DNA from: Eleusine coracana subsp. coracana
Taxonomy: Eukaryota; Streptophyta; Magnoliopsida; Poales; Poaceae
Direction: 5' to 3'
DNA: 64,000 nucleotides
Assembly: GCA_032690845.1 (NCBI GenBank)
Contig: CM064424.1
Coordinates: 45,831,511 to 45,895,510, forward strand
The notes under the pieces are model-generated. The model was not told where the DNA came from. It did not search any database and saw only the letters and a list, made by a program, of their open reading frames with translations. A program made the translations under genes and the position numbers. Shown here piece after piece: positions 11,953 to 23,656 of the stretch. Positions within the stretch are counted from its first letter, which is position 1; each line of letters opens with the position of its first letter.

Positions 11953-12109
11953 TATGTAAGAGTTGAGTTGGTGTTAAATATCTACTACATTAGTTCTCTA
12001 ATATTCAGGTTTTATTTCAAGATAATTTTTTTACAAAATTGATTCCTTGTTTTTATGCCATATGTTTGAATATTTTCTTTCATGATTTATATCTCAGCTA
12101 AAAATTGCC

Positions 12110-13012
12110 AAACCTTTTTCCCATCCAGACAGAAGTCCTATCGCTTGGGCCTTGGTTTATACGTTTGGGACATATCAATTCCTCTGGTATCAGATGTTGG
12201 GCCACGTGAGAGAAGTGGGCTGGCCTTGGAGCATGGTGAGATCGACTGCTGTCAACATCAGATGCAGGATGCAAGATTGTGGATTATGACGGTGATGGAG
12301 ACCCTGCCACACCAGGAACTAACGAGAGTGTTGGTTACCCTCTGGGCTATCTGGTATGCCCGGTGGAAAGCCATTCATGAGGAAATCTTCCAAAGCCCAT
12401 TCTCGACCAATTGCTTCGTCAACCGATTTATTGAGGAGCTGTAACTGACGGAGAAGAAACCAATGGAAAAAAGCGTTGGACCTGCCACGTCTGTTCCTCG
12501 GTGGATACCCCCTCTAGAAGGATGGATGAAGGTGAATGTGGATGCCGCAGTCTCTAAGAATTGCTTAGTGGGGACGGCAGCGACAGCGGCAGTGGCTCGT
12601 GATCATGGTGGGTGTTTCTTGGGAGCATCGGCAATTGTGGTGGCCGGTCTCATAGACCCAGAACACATGGAGGCGCTGGCATGCCGTGAGGCCTTTGCTC
12701 TGGCCGCTGATCTGGGACTTCAAAACTTTAGAGTGGCAAGCGATTGCGCAAACCTTGTCAGGAGTATACAAGGACCAGGCATGGGATCCTATGGGCATAT
12801 TGTCTGGGAGATCAAAATGACAAGGGAGAGCTTTTCTTCGGTAGAAATAGTTCACGAAGGACGCAAGTCGAATATAGATGCACATTCTCTTGCGAAAAGT
12901 TGTATCCATAGTTCCATTGGTAGACATGTTTGGCTTGTTAATCCGCCTAAGGGCGTATGTAACTCCTACTCCACATCTTGAATAAAGCAAGGGGTTGAGT
13001 CTAAAAAAAAAA
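12110..13012 (+). pseudogene. LINE 3' fragment with C-terminal RNase H domain
   Basis: Two frames separated by a TAA at 12442-12444. The first has the linker LVTLWAIWYARWKAIHE typical of the region after a plant LINE zf-RVT domain. The second (12463-12981) is an RVT_3/RNase H-like domain: NVDAA, MEALACREAFALAADLGL, VASDCANLV and SNIDAHSLAK, which hold the expected acidic residues. It ends in AATAAAGCAAGG and an A-run (13004-13012), a retroposed 3' end. The LINE at 52.4-59.8 kb lacks this domain, so this is a different lineage. Confidence 0.75.
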
Positions 13013-13368
13013 TGCTTATTTCCTGTCAATACTGTTGCTGCAAAAGTCGTTGCAGAGGTCTTCGTCCTTTCCTTCCAAAATCGGTGTTTCCATTCACCCA
13101 AAAGTCGAATCCGTTATTGAGCTTCTTACAAATCAATCGAACCATGATGTCCATACAATCAACAAATGAACTTTGGCATCGATCAGGCCTCTACTCACAA
13201 GTTTAAAGTATCTTAATTGTTCTAAGCGCAATTTTGATGCCTGATATCACATTCTCAAGCCACACTATCACTGCCGACTAAAAGTGTATACACTGAATAG
13301 TTGCAAACAGCAAAGGAATGAATATTGCTGAAGCAATGTTAAACAATGCCAGAACCAAGTCACACAAC

Positions 13369-16300
13369 TCACACAACTCGGCGCAGCTCTCCGGTAAGGA
13401 GTGCAAACTTCCGATGCTGCGACAAAGCTGAGCGCACCATGGTATCTCTAATTTCACAATCAGCTACAGCTTCAAGGAACAACGGGTTTTCATTTGCTCC
13501 ATCGAGTACTGCTTGAAATATTTGCAGTGGGTCCCCATGGCTAACAAAAAGAATCGCAGAGCTGCATGGAATAAAACATAGATCCAACTGGATAAGAAAT
13601 ATAGGTAACTGAAAAAGAGAAACCACAGAAGAAGTGGTGTATCTTTCCACCCTGCAGTGTCTACTATAATGCGACTGCCTAAAATTGTGTCAAACTTATG
13701 ACTCCTAACTGTATGAGCATCAGCATTCTGGATTTTCGCCTGATAGGTTGCCTAGGTAGCTCCAAAAATATTTACCTTGTCAGCGTCTCAGTTTCTTGAT
13801 TTATCTGAACATTATAAACTATGTCCATAAATATAAGAAAAATGCATCTCTAGATAATATAATGCTTAATATTAGCATCCAAGCTTGTTATTTTAATTTA
13901 TAGGCCACCTTTGACGAGCTATTGGCACTGTTGTTATTCAGCTCTTGTTGTTTGATGTGTAAGGAGGGACATGTAAGGAGCACGCACATTCCTATTTTGA
14001 AATGCATGCTAGACATTGACAATTATTCGGAGTCTTGATGGAAAATCCATGACTTTTGTAATTATTATTTGATCGAAGACACAATGAGTTAGCATTTAAG
14101 GTTGCCTCTGTAACAACTACATTTTATAAAATATAAAAAATTGATAATGATACATACAATCTCTCTTTCCAGAAAGATACGAGGTACTCACTAAAAAATT
14201 CGCCTTTCATTATTAAAGATTCTTTTTTTTTCTGCATGTGAGCAACTGTTATTTGATGAATTATATCGATAGTAATTGTGATATGTTTATCCAGAAGAAC
14301 AAATACCTATCAAACTCTACATCCGTTGAAGACAGCACTTGTGAAAGCCTACTCGCAACATCTGCAACACTCTCACCACCTTCTGGAGCAAAATAGGGAT
14401 TTTGTTCATCTATCGCCCATATCTCTGCATACTATGACATATTGCCAGATTTAAAAATTGGATAGAATCATAATGCATAAGGACACCGGCAAAATAGAAA
14501 GCACCCTGTAACCCTAAAAGTTGCTAGATAACTTGATTAACCAAATACTTGATGTCACTGCTAAAACACTACCAGCATCACAAAGGAAACATAACAGCAG
14601 CATGTTCAAGAGGCGAGACCAAACTGGGCCCACACACTAATTATGAGGCCTCATTTTGGAGATAATATTCCTAACTAGTCCTGTGCTGTAAAATTAAAGA
14701 TAGTCTTGTCCAAATCAAGCCTTAATTGAACTCTTGCACGAAGTCTCCAAAATTATGTCCTGGTTAATTATTTTTATCTTAAATATTAATCAAAGCATGA
14801 AATGAGTTCCATATATTTCAGATTCCAAATCAAAGCATTTATGAAGTTTAGAACTAGAATAGTCTAGACAAGGTCAATTTTTTTGTGAGAACAAAATGCC
14901 TTGATTTACAAGAATTTCTCTTGTCTGCAATTCAAAATGAGGATTAAAAAAATTGAAATTCGTATGAACACAACAGACACTTAGATTGGAAAAAGGAAAC
15001 ATATGCTTATGAGAGAGAAGAACAACAGTCAAATTATCCAAAATGTTCAATCTTATGTTACAATTTCGCCAAAAAGAACTGAAAGTAATATTCACAGTGC
15101 ATTTTGGTTTTTCATCATTTTATTATTCCAAATATGTCTTCTGGGGAAATGAAGGAAACCTTGTAAAAACCTACCTATAACTTTCCAAGTTCAATTTCAA
15201 AAAACTACAACGTGTTGTTTTCCATTTGCTGAAAGGTGTGGTAGGTGGGTGGGATCAAGGCCAAAAATCATACTTTTGTATATTAGAGGTACTAGTAACA
15301 GTTTTCTGCAGTTAAAACCAGAACTTGTAGAATTGTGTTGTCATGGTGCAAATGTCAGTTTCCTGAAATTTACTTAGCAGTTTTAGCACAGGACCCTCCC
15401 ATGCAATTGCACCCAGCATTTCATATGATATAGTTCTATTTGTTGTGAATGTCAAAGGCTTTATTTTTTATACGAATGTCAAAGGCTTGACAAGGACTTG
15501 AAGACGAAGGCAAAAAATACAGTGCCCATCATTCCCCAGCCAAGTCTTTTATAGTATACTTTGTATAACTATGTTTGCTCACTAAAGACTAATATGAAAT
15601 ACCGCTCTTGTGTGAAAGTAACTCATATCATGGTCCAAAGTTTTGCTCTCGTGCGAAAGTAACTCACGTAATGGTACAAAGAATGTGCCTCCTTGCACAA
15701 AAGTAACTCATATGATGGTCCAGAGTAACATTCTCATGTGGAAGCAACTTATATGACGGTACAAAGAATGTTGTAAAAAAGGAAATTTACCTTCTCATGT
15801 GGAAGTAACTCATATGATGGTCCAAAGTAGCGCTCTCGAAGACCCTCGACCGCCTGCAAAGAAACATGTCATGAAGCAATCAGATGACCAGAATGATTGG
15901 ACATTACATTCGAGAACCTTAAGCAGTTTTGAAAGTGTTGGGAATGCAAAAACGGGATTTGAATAGACCTCCAATTCTTGAGAACATTTAAGTCAATGTT
16001 TTCAAGTCGTCCAACTAATCATGATTAATCTACGTCATCGGTTTTGTGCTCTTGATCAGGGTTACCGATTGATTTGCTCGACCAGATGTTTGGTTGTCCG
16101 ACTAATCGCCACTTAATCTGAGTTAGGTGGTGGATGACCAGGATAAGTGCTTCTGTCGGACAGGCCTGCTTAGCTGGGCTTCATGGACTGCAAGTGGGCT
16201 GGAAATTTGGCCCATTAGGGTTAGAAAATATAGTGCCCAGGAGGCCAAGACTCACAAGAAGCAGGCTCAAGTGCCTAGACGCACCATCGCCCGCCTGCCT

Positions 16301-17965
16301 CATGCCTCTTTCAAGCCATCAACGGCAGCTCTGGTCCTCTTCATGGGCATTGCTCTGCTCTGCTCTACTCTGGTGTTCTTCACCAGCGGTGGCTTCCTCT
16401 CATCCTCCTGTGGCCTAGTGCTCTGGCCTCTTTGGTGAAGCTCCCGCCGGAACTGCCCCTTTACATCTAAGGGTGTTCACGAAGATGAGCTCCTCCTCTG
16501 ATAATGGTGATCGGTCCCTTCATTCCCTCTACATCCTCTTGCTGCTAGGTATTAGTTATCTCCTCTTGCTGCTGGCTATCATGCAGGATCGGCCAGGCTC
16601 AACTGGTCCTAGTCGTCTGGTCGGTCCCATGGTGACTATGGTAGACTAGACAATTTGTAAATAAAATAAAATGATATAAGCATTCCTGGTATGTGTGTGA
16701 GAAAGGGTAGAGTTACATAGAAAATGCCAAAATGGAGTTGTTATCGACTAAGGGCAACTCAAAATGTTCATTCCACCAGTTTCCATGTATTGCTCTTTCA
16801 CAATTCTAGGTGATAGTAACCTTGTTCTGCCAAATGACGATTAGGTACTACTTACTGTACCTTCTCTGAGAAGTGCAAAAAAAAAAAAAGGACACCTAAA
16901 TCAGAAAGAGAAATTTCACCAAATATTTCTTGTATATTCAATGTTTCACACGAAAAGTGCTAGTACAGCTTAATGTGCTTCACTTTTTAAACATAATAGG
17001 ATTGAATTTTGTCTTGATACAGGAGCTGTTCCACAAGAAAGAATTCAGTATCAAGGAACCTGTGTGAAGAAAGAATTTTCATCTCATTTTTCTCCTATGC
17101 AAATTTGGGCCATCATATTATTATTTCTCAGCAGGCGAATCGAAGAATAAGTACTTACAGAGCTTCATGATTACTCGCTGATGCCTGTGACAATCTAACT
17201 TATATCATACCTACATGCATCATGCCTCAGTTGCCCCAGTTATACATAAAAAGGGTTCCAAATCTAAAAATTATAATCGAGCTGCTCAGTTGGTACACAT
17301 TTATTCAGATTCTTAGATTCCAGCACGCATCGTTAGCCAGCAAAGACAGATTAAGAATATTTTCACGGATTAACAGATTAGTATAACCGTGATGAAAAAA
17401 CTCACTTTGCACCTTGGGCCCTCAAAGGGGATTCCAAGCACACCCGCAACTGCCCTGGCGGTCTCCGTGGTCCGTGAGAAGGGCGAATATCGGATCTTGA
17501 CAGAATCCAGCGGCGCACCGTTCTCCTGAAGCTCCTGCACATGGAAAATCGATTGCTCACCACTGCATACCCTATTCCGAGCATCCATGGCAGAACAACA
17601 CCAACTGTACCCAATCCAGTGGATACCTTTCGGAGCAGTTCGCCGGCGGCGCGCGCCTGCTCGACGCCCAGCGGGGCCAGGCCAAACTCCGGCTTTGTGC
17701 CGTTCTCCTACGAGGAAGAAGCATGCGCAGAGACAGGTTGCATCAGTCGGATCCTTGAATTGGATTCGTGGTTGGTTCTGTTTGGAACTTTGGGTTCAGG
17801 AAATCAAACGATGACAGCATGTGGAATGGATGGATTACGTACTAGGGAGGAGACGATGAGGCCGCGCTCGTTGGGGATGCTGCGGCCGTGGCGGAGGATC
17901 CAGTACCTGTTCTGGAATATGGGCGGCAGCGCTGGTGACGGCAAGCGGCCAATCGAATCCTCCAT
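13369..17965 (-). CDS. Histidine-phosphatase superfamily protein (phosphoglycerate-mutase-like), six exons
   Basis: Branch-1 histidine phosphatase of the plant phosphoglycerate-mutase-like family; it forms a phospho-histidine, and its substrate is unknown. Exons: 17965-17843, 17707-17627, 17534-17406, 15853-15791, 14431-14307 and 13561-13369 (stop). All introns have GT-AG borders and compatible phases, and no stop interrupts the 237-residue frame. Start MEDSIGRL is the first ATG before the core. Catalytic motif LRHGRS puts His at residue 26; Arg 89 lies in YSPFSRTTETA; the acidic PEGGES is at 148-153; the second His is 182 in VSHGDP. Length is usual for the family. I see no transit peptide, so a cytosolic location is inferred. 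Intron 3 (17405-15854) and intron 4 (15790-14432) are long and hold repeats. Confidence 0.9.
15603..15771. repeat. Four degenerate tandem copies of exon-4 sequence
   Basis: About four units of 40-43 bp built on GAAAGTAACTCATATNATGG and GTCCAAAG lie just outside exon 4 of the phosphatase gene, in intron 4. The exon itself (15791-15831) is the fifth and best copy. Units start near 15603, 15644, 15688 and 15731. They appear to have arisen by local duplication of exon sequence. Confidence 0.8.
15960..16660. other. Repeat-like insert in phosphatase intron 3
   Basis: GC-richer block in an AT-rich intron, with repeated GTCGTCCAACTAATC, GTCCGACTAATCG and CGTCTGGTCGGTCC words and short overlapping ORFs at 16127-16438. 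The composition shift suggests an inserted element, but I found no clear TIR or duplication and cannot name a family. Confidence 0.4.
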
Positions 17966-18510
17966 CGACCAAATTGTAACTGCTGCTCACTCCTCAAACC
18001 TGCTACTCGGACTGGGTGGAGAAAACATCTGGTGCTCGGCGTGCTACATTACTCCAGGACTACCATAGCCAATCTGCCAATGGACACAGGATGGACGGAA
18101 TAGATCGGCGCGGAGTGAAGTCCACAAAAAGCTCTCTTTTTTATTTTTTGAAAACGTCCACAAAAAGCTCTTAGTAGGGATAAATCTCTTGAAACCATTG
18201 CAATTATCGTACACTCTTTACCATCACAAAATGTCATGTCCTCAATATGTCGTTGTGTTGCAATTTTTTATTAGTAATGACTAACTACATTTCTTTTTTT
18301 TAATAATATCATTCGGCTAGCTTTATTGATTCAAAAAGATAGTTATATTATTTGTCAATGCACCTAAAATAAATTAGGGATCCATTGACCCAAATACAAT
18401 TTTCTTTAAAAAGAAGACCCTTCTATGGCTAGCTCATGCTCCACTGTTGTAACAGAATCGCCTTACCATAGAGACGATTTCATTACATGATCTTTCTTAG
18501 GTGATAACAT
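17966..18510. other. Upstream region of the phosphatase gene
   Basis: This should contain the 5' UTR and promoter of the minus-strand phosphatase gene. A 16 bp word GTCCACAAAAAGCTCT is repeated at about 18119 and 18156. No clear TATA element close to the ATG and no other gene were seen. Confidence 0.4.
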
Positions 18511-21500
18511 GCGCAGTGACGTCTAACAGTACAACATATGACAGAATACTATAGTTATAACAAAAACATAGATAAAGTACATAGTTTTACATGAATCTGA
18601 ATTTAAATTATAAATCAAAATTTTTAAAGTGCAAAAGCGAAATAGTTCAACAGTACAAAAGAAGTTCAAAGAAAAGCAAGATACAATACCCTCTCACGGT
18701 GATACATATAGGACATCCGCTAATGATAGGTGTTCTGCCCAAAACACTGTACCGACAATCAACGATCTATTCCTCCTTATTGTCGGTGCACCGCTCCCAC
18801 TCGATGTTCCAGCAGTCAGGACATTGACCCTCCCAGTGGAACCTAGCACCGCAGTGACAGTATACACCCTGATTATCTGAAAACCACAGAGCCACGCTAT
18901 GAGCAACTAATACTCAGCAAAACTAACCCGTAAAAATGATCATCTACAGTCGATTCCTAGACTTGCACAGGCTAAGGATAGGGTTTATGTTATCAAAAAG
19001 CCAATCTAAGAGTGGATTTTTATTTTTTTTAAAGTTTTAACAACAAGTTAAGTGGGCATACCGAATAATAAGTTTAGTTTACACTATAACTACAGCAATC
19101 ATGGTTGCAATACAATTAGTAATAATTCCATACAATAATATTGTATCCATTTATCATATTAATAATTTCCAACAATGTTCCGGAGCAGTGATCAAGTGAT
19201 ACTCGTTACTGTGAGGGGCGGCAACTCGAATCGATTTACATCCTACAGGAGAAACCTGCTTACATGATCCATACACGTTTCATGAAAGCCATATGGAGCA
19301 ACTTTTCGCATACGGTACCACAAGGTCTTTCGGATCCAGACTCTCCGAGAAGGGTCCCCAACGTGATGTGCCCCGTACCGCCATCCGTGGGTAGATTGCT
19401 CCCTTCTCTCAGTCCCAGATCCACCAAAGAAGTGAGAAGGCTATCTTTCGACCAAACAGTAGTCGTAGCTATATCAGTTTATTGGATCCATAACTCCAGC
19501 ATACAAACAGTACGTTCAAACTTAATCCCATAGAACCGAACATGATGCGTAGCCTTAGGTGATTCAGACGGGGCTACCTCCTTGAAGACAAGTTGTCCTT
19601 CCCTTTCCACCTAGATACCCATCTGGTCTTCATTTGTTATCCCATTCCAACTTTCCTTCATTTGACATCATTCCTAAGTGATAATATTTCCTGATCTACG
19701 AGTGGTCTCCATACCACTCAATGAATGATCGTCCTAAATTAAGCAGAGCGACTACCGTCTTGAGGCTAATTGCTGGGTAAAGGGAACCTACTGTAATACT
19801 AGGTTTTCAAACAACTCCTATAAACTTAATATACAGGCAAACCTACATCACCCTATATATTGATATAATAAAAAGGGTAAAATTTGGTGGGATACACCGA
19901 GACTTGCCTTAAGCCTGTTCCTAGTTATTGGGATCACTTCCTTCACCTTCTGGTTCCTGCATAGGCTCAACCTCCACGTTGTTCATCTCGGGATCTACAT
20001 GATGTAAAATGATGCCATGCATGAGAGGAAAATCATGCAACTTCCTCAACTAAAAGATTTAGGGTGTTGTTATGATGCATAAATTAACGAGTTTAGTTTA
20101 TGGATTAGTGAGCTACTTAGTTTGATTCGCACATTTCCTTCATTGACTTCTCTAATTAAGCATGACCCACATGTAAATAAAGTACTCGATATAAGTGTGC
20201 ATGGTGCTTGGACATTGGTTATGTGATCAATATTATTTTCAGTATGCTGAGCATGTTGATTGGCGTGAAAAGCTTATATGTAAAATAAACCTAAGTTAGA
20301 TGACCATGGGTTAAGTAGGATATTAACTCTAAGACATAAAATAATTAATTGAACATAGCTCAAGAAAACACATGCCTATGAGCAATTTACTATAGATAGA
20401 ACATGTCATGAGTGATTTTTGGACCACTTGACACTTGCATGTAATGAGCCAAATAATTTAAATAATTAAATTATTGTAGAATCTAAATAATGAATTATGC
20501 AAAAAAAATAAATGAAATGAAATGTGAGATTTAACATGGGATAGTGAAACGGACCTGCACACCAAGTTTCAGTGTTATATCCATTATTACAGAGGCCCCC
20601 AAAAATGATTTTATTTGTGTTTTGCTATTAATTTTCAGATCTGACAAAAATATAAGCATGCATGTACTTCAAGTATTTTAGTAAAATAGTAGAGGACCCA
20701 GAGAATTTTATTTGTTATTAACCTAGATACTTTGCTCAAACGCAAATGTATAAATGCATCTATTTGACTTGACCAATACATTGAGTGTGCAAGTGATGAT
20801 CTTAGAGGCACAATAAAATGAATGGAATGAAAAGGCCATTGATAAGCTCAAGGTTCAGTTGATCTATTAACATTTAAATGGATTTTCCTAGAACCAAAGA
20901 TTTGCATAATTTTGAAATACTAATACTTGTTAGGGGTTGGCAATCACTTTCCTTGATTATATTAAGCATAAGGATAAAGGATTTATCAAGTTAGCTTCAT
21001 TGGTTTAGTGTATTGCATTATTTAATCATGAATTGATTATGTATTGGCTTGATTAGAAAATAAGCAACTTTCAAAGACAATTTCAGGACAACCGAAAGTT
21101 TTATCAAGAACTTTATCAACACATAGAGCTAGTAAAATTTGTTTTATCTCAACTGGAGTTATAGTTGTTTTTGGATGAATTTGTAAATTTAGGAATAGAC
21201 TAGTACTACTAAACATGGCCTAGCTAACTAGCTTTTCTCTGCTTTTCTTCTACTGCGTGCACACGGTCAAGCATCAGGGAACACATCTCACGAGAGAAGA
21301 TACCTGGCACAAGTTTGACAAAGGTTGAGACCAGGGTTTCGCTCTACAGCCCAAACAATCCACTGGGAGCTCCTCAATGTGTAAGCCGACATGGACAAGC
21401 TCAGCAGCGCCGGGTTGCCGGGGAGAAAAGAACTGCATTGTTGGAATAACCAGTTTCACCGAGGTGCATGAATCAATGGTTCAAAAATAAAATTGTTCGT

Positions 21501-21827
21501 TGGGTTTGAACAACCGTCGGCGGATTAGTTAGAAACCTGCATGGGAATGGTGTCAAACGAGTGCCAATGGGTGTGAGCTAGCTTCAGAGGTGGGGGAAGA
21601 ACCATGTCTCACCGGAGAATGAAATCTATGGCGTGGTTCCGGCAATGCGGCTGGTCGAGTTCAGGAAGAAGGCCGTCGATACACGCGCCTGCCATGGGAC
21701 AAGGGAAAAAGAAGGGAACCAGCAGCTGCGCAATGAGCCTGCGCACCCTACCACGACATTGCTTGGCTGGAGAAGCAGCACGGCAGCAACAGGACCATGA
21801 GCTTCGATGGTGAGAAAATGCTCCATT

Positions 21828-22333
21828 TGTTGGAGAGATGCCCAAGAGACATTACGGATTTAATCCGTATGTGAGGGTCATACGTATATTGATTCGTATG
21901 GAATTAGTCTATTAATGGGCCAACTTGTCAAGACCCATTAGAAGGGTCAATATAAGTGGAGACGGGACAAGGGTTACGTGTACCCACCAGTCTATAACCC
22001 TAGCCGCCGCACTCCTCTCTCTCGCCCACAACCCTAACCGCGTTGCCGGTGCTAGGATGCCGCGCACGGTGCTCCAACCTCGTACGTGTGGATACCGCGA
22101 GGAGACGCTGCTGTTGCTGCGGTGCCGAACGGCTGGACTAGGAGGAGACGATTGACGTGATCGACTACTTCCTCTACACCGACGCGCGACTTCATTGGAC
22201 GAGCTGCTCCAACATTCGCTTTCGCTCCGCCTGTGCGTCTAGTGATAACGATCCATGATCCCCTCCTTACAAGGTTTTCTGGTTGAACGGTAGAAATTGT
22301 TTCTAGCTATCGTAGCCTCTCCGTTCCCCAACA
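21828..22333 (+). repeat. Copia 5' LTR
   Basis: 506 bp, TG...CA bounded, closely matching 28549-29046 with scattered substitutions and small indels. It holds the R/U5-like segment with CTATAACCCTAGCCGCCGC. A relative stands alone at 49683-50172. Confidence 0.95.
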
Positions 22334-22334
22334 G

Positions 22335-22348
22335 TAGTATCTGAGCCG
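22335..22348 (+). promoter_or_regulatory. Copia primer-binding site
   Basis: TAGTATCTGAGCCG starts one base after the 5' LTR. It resembles TGGTATCAGAGCC, the complement of the initiator tRNA-Met 3' end used by most copia elements, with two changes. Confidence 0.75.
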
Positions 22349-23656
22349 ACCTTGTGTAGTTTGTGATTTGGATCTTTGTGCATATAGTTGATATACTGAT
22401 GTATTAGATGAGATCTATTACATGTTTTTGTGTATGGGTTAATTAGATCAATGGTGATAGGGAGGTTCATAAGGTAATGGGCTGATAGCAATACATGCAT
22501 CATTAATTTATTTGTGTTCTTTCTCCGTGTATGCGCGACTTGTCCCTACCGGCTGGAATCATCATCGGGACTAACTGCGTGCGCCAGTACAGGAGCCAAT
22601 AGTATCATGATCATGTACCACAGTCTACTCATGAAAACCTAATGGAAAACTGAGACATTGTGAATGACTCGAAATCAGGCAAATATGATTTTCCCAAAAG
22701 GATTTCTATTGTGATTTCATAGAAACCGCCGCACGAACACGCCTAGATTGTTACAACCCTTTTTTGGCCACATGTTAGCATTCACTTCTCGCCTAACTTA
22801 TTTTTGCAGAGAATGTTGTGAATGGTATGGCCCAAAAGATGCATGTGATGTATGTATGTGATTTGCATGGCCTGCGTGCCATGATTGTTACAGCTGGATT
22901 GAGGCTGCCATATTATTGTATAACGGCCTGTGTGTCAACCTGTCATGCTTGATATTCTCATGTAATTTATTACTAGCTATTAGTTGTGGTAGCTAAGTGT
23001 TAGTTCATAGAGGCCTCAAGCATAATGGTTGAAGGGACGGGAGACATGGCGATGACAATGGAGATGGAGATCACCAATTGAAAGAGGTCATGCTATTTCA
23101 CAGTTAATATGATTGCCTGTGATGATGTTCCTATCATCCTATTCTTTCATGTGTTATTTATATTGGATATGATTAGCATGCTATAATAGGTTCCCTCAAG
23201 AAAAATTAAATTATATGCCCTTCCAATAGCTGCACCTATTAAAATTATGATCGTTGTATGGTAGGTCTACCAAAGTAGAGTACCTCAACTATCTTAATTA
23301 TTAGGGTAAATGTCAGACATTTACATGCATAGTATTGGTTTAATTAACAAAGCTATCAAAACAGTTTTGGGTTTTGGGGCATGGTGTTGGTGCCGGGGCA
23401 TGTGATGTCATCCAACAAACAAGAGTAACATAGGGATGTGATTAGCAAAGTATTGCTTACCTATGTCACTAGATTTCTAGCGGTGATGCCAAATCTCACT
23501 AGGATCTAAGTTGAATATGGATCTTGAACCACTATATGTCATTTTGAGGGGAAACGGTTCCAAGCATATAGTGGAATAATAAAATTTTGTTAAAATATTT
23601 AATAAAAGTTTTACATTTACATAGTGCATATATTTGCATATTTTCTGTTGTAGATC

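Noticed and set aside
12565..13101. 178-codon minus-strand ORF
   Set aside because: Antisense shadow of the LINE RNase H frame at 12463-12981.
15603..15831. Regularly spaced 40 bp repeats considered as a CRISPR-like array
   Set aside because: The repeats are degenerate, contiguous and derived from a neighbouring exon in a plant gene; there are no unique spacers and no cas genes.
17541..18068. 175-codon plus-strand ORF
   Set aside because: Antisense to exons 1 and 2 of the phosphatase gene, which have splice sites and family motifs on the minus strand.
22334..23656. 1.3 kb between copia LTR and Gag considered as a possible captured gene
   Set aside because: No open frame or motif; long untranslated leaders are common in copia elements.
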